NCBI RefSeq assembly: GCF_001692325.1
Contig: NZ_LXKN01000001.1
Span: forward strand, 930,001-994,000
Length of the DNA: 64,000 nucleotides
Direction of reading: 5' to 3'
Source: Rhizobium sp. AC27/96
GTDB taxonomy: Bacteria > Pseudomonadota > Alphaproteobacteria > Rhizobiales > Rhizobiaceae
The position numbers and the translations under genes are program-made. Positions 57,665 through 64,000 of the stretch are shown here, piece after piece (the first letter of the stretch is position 1; each line of letters opens with the position of its first letter). The notes below the pieces were generated by a model. The model had not been told where the DNA came from. It saw only the letters and a program-made list of their open reading frames with translations, and searched no databases.

Positions 57665-57889
57665 ATGACGATCGATGTCGACAGGCCGATGCTGACGGCG
57701 ACAGGCGAGGGCAGGGATCGGCACAAGCCCGGATTTCTGCTGACAGCATTGGCCAGATTTCTTGCCTACCTCGAAAAGCGCGGAACAAGATGGGACCTGC
57801 GCGAGCTGACCGAAGATCAGCTTCGCGATATTGGCGTGACAGCAGCCGAGGCGCGGGCAGAGGTCAGCAAGTCATGGTTTTGGGACTAG
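57665..57889 (+). CDS. DUF1127 family small protein
   Basis: A 74-residue protein with ATG 57665 seven bases after AAGGAG. The C-terminal half has the DUF1127 (YjiS-like) motif: LEKRGTRWDLRELTEDQLRDIGVTAAEARAE, an arginine-rich helical domain. Short members of this family in Agrobacterium have been tied to phosphate/carbon metabolism and RNA turnover. It is divergent from the LysR gene. Confidence 0.85.
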   Translation: MTIDVDRPMLTATGEGRDRHKPGFLLTALARFLAYLEKRGTRWDLRELTEDQLRDIGVTAAEARAEVSKSWFWD

Positions 57890-57924
57890 GATGCAGAACG
57901 ATGCCCGAGCCCTACTCGTCAGCG

Positions 57925-58302
57925 TCAATAGCCGCCGTCATCATGTACGACACCGACGATATCCCCGCTCCGGGATACGCTGACGAGGAGATTATCGTCG
58001 CCTCGCGTTGCCTGAACAAGATAGCGAACACCGACATCTCTAACGTCTCGCACTCGATAACCGCGGTGCTCGAGAAGACTTATCACATCATCCGGACCGA
58101 AATTGTTGCGGCGTTCTCCCCACATGTTAGGCGCGTCGTGATGGCGATTCCAGGCGTGAAGAAAGTCGGACTCCACTTCATCCTGAGCACCATCATCGCC
58201 CGGCGATTGGTTCTGGTGAAGGACGACCTGTGCAGTTGCCGGAATGACAAGGCCGGCCAAAATGATGGTTGATAGACCCAAAGCGATGACGACAGGCTTC
58301 AT
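57925..58302 (-). CDS. Exported small protein with PepSY-like C-terminus
   Basis: A 125-residue protein with an N-terminal signal peptide (MKPVVIALGLSTIILAGLVI, cleaved near ATAQ). The C-terminal part (DDVISLLEHRGYRVRDVRDVGVRYLVQA) resembles the PepSY-like helix-strand repeat found in small periplasmic proteins. Start at ATG 58302 is favoured by AAAGG; another ATG is six bases upstream. Function unknown. Confidence 0.7.
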   Translation of the reverse strand: MKPVVIALGLSTIILAGLVIPATAQVVLHQNQSPGDDGAQDEVESDFLHAWNRHHDAPNMWGERRNNFGPDDVISLLEHRGYRVRDVRDVGVRYLVQATRGDDNLLVSVSRSGDIVGVVHDDGGY

Positions 58303-58416
58303 TGGCATATCCTTTGTCTATTGATGGCCGATATGGGGGATCAAAACCCCCGATAAAGCGCTTTCGCTTGATTGTTGGTCCTTGTTCCTGGCCTTGTTCT
58401 TGAAAGCAGGGCGGTC

Positions 58417-58437
58417 GGCCTGGTTGAATTCCAGGCC
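58417..58437 (-). terminator. Hairpin after the outer-membrane protein gene
   Basis: Stem GGCCTGG / CCAGGCC with a seven-base loop, 12 bases past the omp stop codon; T content afterwards is modest. Confidence 0.5.
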
Positions 58438-58448
58438 CGTCGCTCCTG

Positions 58449-59057
58449 TCAGAATTTGTAGCTTGCGCCGAAGACTATCTTTTGCTGATCGCCGCTGAAG
58501 TCTCCGATGCGCGAACCAAAATCCTTCTTGCCGAAATCGGAGTAGCGATATTCGCCGCGCAGCAGGATATTGTCGGTCAAGGCGTGCTCGACGCCGCCGC
58601 CGGCCGTCCAGCCGATCAGGATATCATCCTTCTTTCCAATTGACGGGGCATCGACCTTGCCGCCGGCTGCTGCGAGACCGGCCGTCGTAAAGAACAGTGT
58701 TCGATCCAAGGCATAGCCGACACGGGCGCGGCCCGATGCATCCCACTGAAGATTGGCGTCCTTGTCTTTGTTGAAGCTGTAGTTGAAATCGTTCTCGATG
58801 CCGTAGACGATATTTCCGCTCTGAAAATTATAACCCGCATGCGCCCCGAACGAGCCGCCGTCGAGGTTTTGCTCCGTTCCGAGATATTTTGCCTTGTTCC
58901 AGGAGTATCCACCCTGAACACCGAGATAGAAGCCGGACCAATCATAGGCCGATTGTTGGGGTTGGGGAGCCGGTTGCTCGAAAGCCATATCCGCGGCCAT
59001 GGCGGGCATGGTCGAGGAGAGGGCCAGGGCGACCATGGCGAGTGTTTTGATATGCAT
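58449..59057 (-). CDS. Omp25/RopB-like outer-membrane beta-barrel protein
   Basis: A 202-residue protein. The signal peptide of about 22 residues ends MAAD, followed by a proline/glutamine-rich linker and an eight-stranded barrel (WSGFYLGVQGGYSWNKAKY, GGSFGAHAGYNFQSGNIVYGIENDF, LRGEYRYSDFGKKDF). The C-terminal Phe (IVFGASYKF) is the BAM recognition signal. Related rhizobial proteins (RopB, Omp25/31) affect envelope stability. It has a good-length leader, and a candidate sRNA is encoded divergently upstream. Confidence 0.9.
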   Translation of the reverse strand: MHIKTLAMVALALSSTMPAMAADMAFEQPAPQPQQSAYDWSGFYLGVQGGYSWNKAKYLGTEQNLDGGSFGAHAGYNFQSGNIVYGIENDFNYSFNKDKDANLQWDASGRARVGYALDRTLFFTTAGLAAAGGKVDAPSIGKKDDILIGWTAGGGVEHALTDNILLRGEYRYSDFGKKDFGSRIGDFSGDQQKIVFGASYKF

Positions 59058-59186
59058 TAGGGAGATGCCTCATCTTCGTGCTGCGAAAGAGACGGCGCTT
59101 GCAAAACGCAAGGTCCGACTCGCGACGGTTCACTATGTGTCGAGGCCTTGTTGCGGAGTGTCTTTTCACATTGCGTTATGTTGCGG

Positions 59187-59306
59187 ATAGGGGATGCTGA
59201 GGTCGGGAAGGGGCTTTTATCGACAGGGCGATCGGACGGCGGCCAAGGTGGGCTTTGCCCCCTTCAATAAACAGGGCTGGGGACTATTCCCGGATAGTCC
59301 TTTTTT
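59187..59306 (+). ncRNA. Candidate small RNA or attenuated leader
   Basis: The 375-base region 59058-59432 between divergent omp and dacA-like genes holds a perfect intrinsic terminator (GGACTAT / ATAGTCC, six-base loop, then six Ts; 59281-59306). It ends a forward transcript that has no gene. A second hairpin (AAGG-N-GGGC / GCCC-N-CCTT, about 59245-59264) precedes it. A weak promoter (TTGCGG at 59151-59156, TTATGT at 59176) would give a transcript of about 120 bases. The start is a guess; an attenuator leader for the D,D-carboxypeptidase gene is an alternative. Confidence 0.4.
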
Positions 59307-59432
59307 CATGGCATCGTTCTTGTTTCCGCCATAGATTTGCCCGATCCATCCAGCTCGAAAGCCGGCCGCGAATTCACCTCAGGCCGCTTGCTGCTCCGTC
59401 AAGAACATCAATAATAGAGACTGCAAAAATCC

Positions 59433-60284
59433 ATGCGCAACATCACTTCTTCGCTCCTTGCCGCGACAATATCCGCCGTGTCGCTTTTCTCTGTTGTTTC
59501 GGCGGCAGAGGCCGGGCAGGCGAGCTATCTCGTGGACGCGCATAGCGGCCAGGTGCTGGAGGCGTCTAATGAGAACGAGCTGAACTATCCGGCCTCGCTC
59601 ACCAAGATGATGACGCTCTATCTTGCTTTCGAAGCGCTGCACGACGGCCGCCTGAAATGGGATCAGAAGCTGACCATGTCGGAGAATGCCGAGGGCAAGG
59701 AGCCGTTCAAGCTCGCCGTCGGCGTCGGCCGCAAGGTGACCGTACGCGAAGCGGTGGAAGGCATCGTCGTTCTCTCCGCCAACGACGCGGCTGTTGCGAT
59801 CGGCGAACAGCTCAGCGGCAATGAGGACAGCTTCGGCAAGGTAATGACCGCAAAGGCGCATCAGCTCGGCATGAGCAACACCGTCTTCAAGAATGCGTCC
59901 GGCCTGCCGGATCCGGAACAGGTGACGACCGCACACGACATGGCGACACTCGGCGTCGCGCTGATGCGCGACTTTCCGGAGGAGTTCAAGCTTTTCTCGA
60001 TGCGTGGGATCAAGTTCCGCGGCATGAAGCTGCGCGGCCATAACAATCTGATGTACCGCTATGCCGGCGCCGACGGTATCAAGACCGGCTACACCGAAGC
60101 CTCCGGCTACAATCTCGTCACCTCCGCGACCAAGAATGGCCGCCGCGTCGTCGGGGTCGTCATGGGCGAAAAGACCGCGCAGATTCGTGACGACAAGATG
60201 GCTGGTCTTATCGACACCTATGTGCCGGCAGCAGCCACCGCCACAGTCTCCACCGGCATAGCCAAGCAGAGCACCACCAATTGA
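59433..60284 (+). CDS. D-alanyl-D-alanine carboxypeptidase (class A low-molecular-weight PBP)
   Basis: A 283-residue serine peptidase. The signal peptide ends SAAEAG. The three active-site motifs are S55-LTK-K58 (SLTKMM), SAND (SxN) and KTGYT. The protein is shorter than DacA/DacC because it lacks the second, membrane-anchoring domain, so it is probably periplasmic. It trims the pentapeptide of peptidoglycan. Confidence 0.92.
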   Translation: MRNITSSLLAATISAVSLFSVVSAAEAGQASYLVDAHSGQVLEASNENELNYPASLTKMMTLYLAFEALHDGRLKWDQKLTMSENAEGKEPFKLAVGVGRKVTVREAVEGIVVLSANDAAVAIGEQLSGNEDSFGKVMTAKAHQLGMSNTVFKNASGLPDPEQVTTAHDMATLGVALMRDFPEEFKLFSMRGIKFRGMKLRGHNNLMYRYAGADGIKTGYTEASGYNLVTSATKNGRRVVGVVMGEKTAQIRDDKMAGLIDTYVPAAATATVSTGIAKQSTTN

Positions 60285-60446
60285 TCGCTGCGTTTGACGC
60301 GCAGGAATTTGGATCGTCTTCGGCCGTGAAATGAACCCGCGCTGTCGCCGCAGAATGCCGGGGCGAGGGCGATACGAACGCGTCTCGACTTGTCTAGGCG
60401 GCCGGGAACCCCAATAGTCGAGATCAACATCATCCAACAAGGTGTC

Positions 60447-61553
60447 ATGATGCCGATGCCACGCCGCACTCTGCTTCAATTGGCCGCTTTGGCTGGCGGA
60501 CTCTCTGTGTTCTCTCAAGCCGCCGAAGCAAAGACGACGGCGCGTAGCACCGGATTCTGTTATCCAGAAGAGACCGATCCGCACGAACGCACTTTCATGC
60601 AGTGGCCCAACAATCGGAAGGTCTATGACGATCCTGACTTCCTGTTCGATCTACAGGGCACGATCGCCAGGATTGCCAATGCGATCGTCGATTTCGAGCC
60701 CGTGGTGATGATGGCTTCTGCTGAACATCACAAGGCGATCCGAAAGCGCATCTCATCGAAGGTCGAGCTCTGGGATATCCCGACGGACGATCTATGGTGC
60801 CGAGACTCTGGGCCATCCCTTGTCGTTGACGGCAAGGGCGGCATTGCGGTGACGCAGTTTAATTTCAACGGCTGGGGCAATAAGCAGCTTCACGGCAATG
60901 ATGGACGGATTGCAGCGCGCGTTGCCGAGCGGCTGGGCCTTCAGGTTTTTAACGCCGGCCTGGTTGGCGAGGCTGGAGGGGTGGAAACTGACGGCCACGG
61001 CACTTTGATCGCGCACGAAAGCACCTTCATCAACCCCAACCGCAACAGGGACACCAAGGCCGAGATCGAGGCGATGCTGCTGGAAACCATGGGCGCGAGG
61101 AAGATGATCTGGGCGCCGGGCATAAAGGGTGCCGACATCACGGATTACCACATCGACGCGCTGGCGCGATTTGTGAAGCCGGGCGTCGTCGTGATCCAGA
61201 TGGGCGACGAGCCAGATCCAAAGGACCCATGGTCAGTCTCTGCCTTTGAGACACATGACATTCTGGCCAAGGCGACTGACGCAGAAGGCCGCAAGCTCAA
61301 TCTGGTCGTTCTGCCGGAACCTTCCGACATCCGCACCGAGGCCGACGACTTCGTCTCGTCCTATGTCAACTACTACGTTTGCAACGGCGCCGTGATCGCC
61401 GCTCAGTTCGGCGACAGGCAAGCCGATGAAAAAGCGAAGGCGACACTGGCCGATCTTTATCCGGGGCGTAAGATCGTAATGCTCGATATCGACAACGTAG
61501 GCCAGGTCGGCGGCGGCATTCATTGCGCGACGCATGAGCAGCCGAAAGTCTGA
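60447..61553 (+). CDS. Agmatine deiminase family protein, Tat-exported
   Basis: A 368-residue deiminase of the agmatine deiminase / peptidylarginine deiminase family. The N-terminus is MMPMPRRTLLQLAALAGGLS, a twin-arginine signal, then AEAKTT. The catalytic core has YPEETDPHERTFMQWP, WCRDSGPSLV, EAGGVETDGHGT and the nucleophile Cys in GGGIHCATHEQP. AguA-type enzymes usually act in the cytoplasm to make N-carbamoylputrescine, so the export signal is unusual. A start at 60390 would precede the signal peptide. Confidence 0.88.
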   Translation: MMPMPRRTLLQLAALAGGLSVFSQAAEAKTTARSTGFCYPEETDPHERTFMQWPNNRKVYDDPDFLFDLQGTIARIANAIVDFEPVVMMASAEHHKAIRKRISSKVELWDIPTDDLWCRDSGPSLVVDGKGGIAVTQFNFNGWGNKQLHGNDGRIAARVAERLGLQVFNAGLVGEAGGVETDGHGTLIAHESTFINPNRNRDTKAEIEAMLLETMGARKMIWAPGIKGADITDYHIDALARFVKPGVVVIQMGDEPDPKDPWSVSAFETHDILAKATDAEGRKLNLVVLPEPSDIRTEADDFVSSYVNYYVCNGAVIAAQFGDRQADEKAKATLADLYPGRKIVMLDIDNVGQVGGGIHCATHEQPKV

Positions 61554-61646
61554 TCGCATAGCGGCTGGTCAGAGTTGAATCTTGATCGGGCGCCTGTTAT
61601 ACTGTGATGAATACTGTCAAATCAGACCCGGTTATCCGGGTTTCCA

Positions 61647-61958
61647 ATGTCAAAGAAGCCGAATTTCGACACACTTATGACCGCCGTCTGCGTAGGACAC
61701 GGTTACTGTGGAAGCCTGCAGGACGGCCGGTTCGTGCATGTAACCGACTTCATCCCGGATCGAGGACAAGTCACAGCGGAGCAGTTCATAGACTGGGTAT
61801 TTTTAGCCGAGGGTAATCATTGGCTCGGCGACCCCATTGCCATGAAACATCGTGAGACTTTGCGTTCGTATTTCATTTTTCATATGGGTGCGAATGTGGT
61901 CGATGCGCGTAAATTACGGTGGGATCGCTGTCGATCACGGCGTCGATATTCGCCTTGA
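61647..61958 (+). CDS. Hypothetical protein, rhizobial conserved small family
   Basis: A 103-residue protein. MSKKPNFDTLMTAVCVGHGY and VTDFIPDRGQVTAEQFIDWVFLAEG resemble a small family common in Rhizobiales whose members are about 90 residues long and end near VVDARKLRW. The last 12 residues here (CRSRRRYSP region) look like run-on after that point, so the 3' end may be altered by the adjacent insertion-sequence debris. Function unknown. Confidence 0.6.
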   Translation: MSKKPNFDTLMTAVCVGHGYCGSLQDGRFVHVTDFIPDRGQVTAEQFIDWVFLAEGNHWLGDPIAMKHRETLRSYFIFHMGANVVDARKLRWDRCRSRRRYSP

Positions 61959-62058
61959 TGCTGTCATTCCGCAGTCTTTATGCGCTGCAAATCGCGTTCG
62001 CTCATCGCTATCAATCCCATCTGCAATCTCCCAAACGTCGCTCAGCGCCGGGGAGTGT

Positions 62059-62093
62059 GACATTCCAACTTTGCAGAAACAGGACATTCTAAC
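62059..62093. repeat. Tandem 11-mer repeats, possible insertion-sequence end
   Basis: GACATTCCAAC (62059-62069) and GACATTCTAAC (62083-62093) are 24 bases apart in direct orientation, the spacing seen in multi-site ends of IS21/IS481-like elements. They abut the point where similarity to an IS30 transposase stops. No matching transposase gene remains. Confidence 0.4.
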
Positions 62094-62239
62094 AACGTGT
62101 TGCATTTGATCTCACGAAAGATCGTCGAACAATGCCGCCCGAGCTTCTCCGCAATGATCTCGACACTCAGCCCAACCGTTCGCCAGTGGGCGATCCTGCG
62201 ACGTTCATCCATGTCGATATGGGAGTAGGTGCGCTTCAT
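62090..62239 (-). pseudogene. Truncated IS30-family transposase (N-terminal HTH only)
   Basis: From ATG 62239 the reverse frame gives MKRTYSHIDMDERRRIAHWR, then EIIAEKLGRHCSTIFREIKCNT, the N-terminal HTH_38 domain of IS30 transposases (full length over 300 residues). Similarity ends near residue 50, and the rest of the open frame is unrelated. The DDE catalytic part is absent. Bases 62240-62438 show no gene. Confidence 0.75.
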
Positions 62240-62438
62240 TGCATCTTCCTTGCGAGTGACAAACCAATTGGTATCATTCGCATGTCGCACTTCATCCTTG
62301 AACCCACCCCCGCTACAAACGAAGATCAGATAAGATAGATTATGGAACTAAATTTGATATCCGTTTTGATGAAAAACGCGAAATATGTGAATTATTCCAT
62401 CTACTTGGCTGTTTCCCCCAAGCGCGCCTCTTGCCTCA

Positions 62439-62930
62439 TCAACTCGCCTTGATGCGGATTACCTTTGCGGCGATCTTCTCGGCCAGCAGCGTCGGATTGC
62501 AGGCGAAAATGCTGTCGGGCCGTCCGGCTGCGCACCAGACCTGATCGTAGGCAAGAAGGCTTTCATCGATGAAGACAGGCAGTTCGACGAGATGACCGAT
62601 CGGACCGACGCCGCCGATGGCAAAGCCGGTCTCGTCGCGGACCCGGTCGATATCGGCGCGCTTGAGCCGAATTCCGTAAGTTGCTGCTATATGTGCTGTA
62701 TCGGCATTGTGTGCGCCGGAGACGAGAAGCAGCGTCAGCTGATGCGTATCGGCATTGACGAAGACCAGCGACTTGACGATCTGGCCGACGGCGCATCCGG
62801 CCGCCTTGGCGGCTTCTTCCGCCGTTCGCGTCGATTGCTCCATGCGCTTGATCGAGATATCGAGACCGAGATTGCGCGCGGCAAGCTCGACGCGTTCCAG
62901 GCTGGAAAGCTTCCTGCTGTCTTCGCTCAT
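62439..62930 (-). CDS. YbaK/EbsC aminoacyl-tRNA deacylase-like protein
   Basis: A 163-residue YbaK/ProX-type trans-editing protein. AEEAAKAAGCAVGQIVKSLVF contains the family KS/LVF core, and FAIGGVGPIGHLVELPVFID the GxGPxGH motif. Such proteins hydrolyse mischarged tRNAs (for example Cys-tRNA-Pro or Ala-tRNA-Pro). Its ATG overlaps the stop of the upstream MBL-fold gene (ATGA), so it is translationally coupled. Confidence 0.92.
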   Translation of the reverse strand: MSEDSRKLSSLERVELAARNLGLDISIKRMEQSTRTAEEAAKAAGCAVGQIVKSLVFVNADTHQLTLLLVSGAHNADTAHIAATYGIRLKRADIDRVRDETGFAIGGVGPIGHLVELPVFIDESLLAYDQVWCAAGRPDSIFACNPTLLAEKIAAKVIRIKAS

Positions 62931-63754
62931 AGATCGTCATCCTCCACGTCTAGCTCGATCTGCATCTGATCATAGGCCGGCTCGACATGATCGGGCGTTT
63001 CCGCGAGCACGGTTTCATAATCAAGCGGCGTATGCATATGGGTCAAGATAGCACGCTTCGGCCGCAGCCGTTCGATCCAGGCCAGCGATTGCTCCAGCGA
63101 CAGATGGCTTGGATGGAAGCGGTACTGGAGGGCGTCGATGATCAAGACATCGAGATCCTGGACTCTTTCCACAGATTCCGCCGGGAAGTCACTGATATCA
63201 CTGCAATAAGCGAGATTGCCGATACGAAAACCCAAGGAGTGGATATCGCCGTGGATCTGCTTGTGCGGCCAGAAGCGGATAGGGCCACCTGCCCCTTCGA
63301 TCGTGAAGCTTTTCGCCAAAGTTTCAATCAGCACCGGCCGGACGATTGGCGGATAGCTGCTGCCGGGCGGCGTTTCCAGGCAATAGCGGAAGCCCTCGCG
63401 AATGCGATCCATCGTCTGCCGGTCGGCATAGATCGGGATGCGCTCATGGGCATTATGGAAGAAGCCGCGAAGATCGTCGATGCCGTGAATATGGTCGGCA
63501 TGGGCGTGGGTATAAAGTACGGCATCGACGGAACTGACGCCGGCATGGATCATCTGCTCGCGAAAATCCGGGCCTGTATCGATAACGACGGTCGTAATAC
63601 CGCCATCCGGCGCGATCTGCTCGATCAGGAAAGCCGCACGCGTGCGGCGGTTTTTTGCATTTTTCGGATCACAGGCGCCCCAGTCACCGGTGATGCGCGG
63701 CACACCCGGCGACGAGGAACAGCCCAATATGGTGAAGCGCCGCCGGTATGTCAC
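62927..63754 (-). CDS. MBL-fold metallo-hydrolase (PhnP-like)
   Basis: A 275-residue metallo-beta-lactamase-fold hydrolase. Metal-binding motif HAHADHIHG is near residue 83, with further ligands in DISDFPAES and ILTHMHTPLDY. The sequence resembles PhnP-type phosphodiesterases and the tRNase Z-like group. It starts with GTG at 63754, four bases after the tatD stop, inside the tatD-MBL-ybaK operon. Confidence 0.92.
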   Translation of the reverse strand: MTYRRRFTILGCSSSPGVPRITGDWGACDPKNAKNRRTRAAFLIEQIAPDGGITTVVIDTGPDFREQMIHAGVSSVDAVLYTHAHADHIHGIDDLRGFFHNAHERIPIYADRQTMDRIREGFRYCLETPPGSSYPPIVRPVLIETLAKSFTIEGAGGPIRFWPHKQIHGDIHSLGFRIGNLAYCSDISDFPAESVERVQDLDVLIIDALQYRFHPSHLSLEQSLAWIERLRPKRAILTHMHTPLDYETVLAETPDHVEPAYDQMQIELDVEDDDL

Positions 63755-63758
63755 GCCG

Positions 63759-64000
63759 TCAGACCCTCGTCATCTTCGAGAAGCAGTGGAAGGCATTCGC
63801 CGTGGTGATCTCGGCAATCTTTTCCATGCTGACGCCAATCGTCTCGGCCAGCACTTCGGCTGTGTTGACGACATAGGAAGGCTCATTGCGCTTGCCGCGC
63901 CAGCGCTTCGGCGCCAGATACGGCGCATCGGTCTCGACGAGCAGCCGGTCATGCGGGATCGTCTTGGCGATGTCGCGCAGCTCTTCCGACTTCGGGAAGG
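63759..64000 (-). CDS. TatD-family deoxyribonuclease/hydrolase (5' part outside window)
   Basis: Only the last 79 codons are in the window. The C-terminal sequence DRLLVETDAPYLAPKRWRGKRNEPSYV is the conserved TatD motif with the metal-binding Asp. TatD nucleases act on DNA in repair or quality control. First gene visible of an operon that continues with the MBL-fold and YbaK genes. Confidence 0.92.
   Translation of the reverse strand, partial: FPKSEELRDIAKTIPHDRLLVETDAPYLAPKRWRGKRNEPSYVVNTAEVLAETIGVSMEKIAEITTANAFHCFSKMTRV

Overview
This is an ordinary-looking chromosomal segment of an alphaproteobacterium of the family Rhizobiaceae, most probably Rhizobium sensu stricto or a close relative. 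The evidence is the phosphatidylcholine synthase (Pcs) gene, the rhizobial forms of GyrA, UvrA and GlmU, the invasion-associated locus B protein, the glnB-glnA pair behind a sigma-54 promoter, a GTTC-N7-GTTC type SOS box and many GTG/TTG starts. I see no rRNA, tRNA, CRISPR array, prophage or plasmid replication gene.

Left part (1-15 kb): the 3' two thirds or more of a UbiH-type flavin hydroxylase; divergent pcs and a quinone oxidoreductase; a four-gene BMP-type nucleoside ABC importer (ATPase, two permeases, lipoprotein-like binding protein) closed by a strong terminator; a decayed sugar-ABC-permease remnant followed by a GntR/FadR regulator; glmU-glmS for UDP-GlcNAc synthesis; a DUF502 membrane protein; and an exported phytase-like protein with a candidate PHO box.

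Middle (15-46 kb): DNA repair and nitrogen genes. recG runs opposite to the coupled sdhE-mfd pair. A Na+/H+ antiporter, a MerR regulator with a clear operator in front of an SDR gene, a FrnE/DsbA-like protein, a YejA-type peptide-binding protein, ialB, hspQ, glnB-glnA (reverse strand), the NAD(P)HX repair enzyme Nnr, a DUF72 gene, uvrA and ssb (divergent around an SOS box), marC, gyrA and an NAD-dependent epimerase follow. Three very small membrane-protein genes (42.1-42.7 kb) precede coaD, two cyclophilins, queA and tgt (the queuosine pair).

Right part (47-64 kb): mostly envelope and accessory genes: a VOC protein, a SleB-type lipoprotein hydrolase, a DUF4864 protein, a KAS II-like enzyme, an HxlR regulator with a flavin reductase, a heterodimeric ABC exporter, a RibD-C/DHFR-like reductase, a LysR regulator with a near-ideal dyad facing a DUF1127 gene, an Omp25/RopB-like porin, a candidate small RNA, a D,D-carboxypeptidase, a Tat-exported agmatine deiminase, an insertion-sequence scar, and a tatD/MBL/ybaK operon that leaves the window.

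No wholly new multi-gene system is evident. The most useful leads are the tiny membrane-protein locus, the candidate sRNA at about 59.2 kb, the tRNA-guanine transglycosylase that lacks two of its usual zinc cysteines, and several predicted regulatory sites (PHO box, MerR operator, LysR dyad, RpoH-like and sigma-54 promoters).
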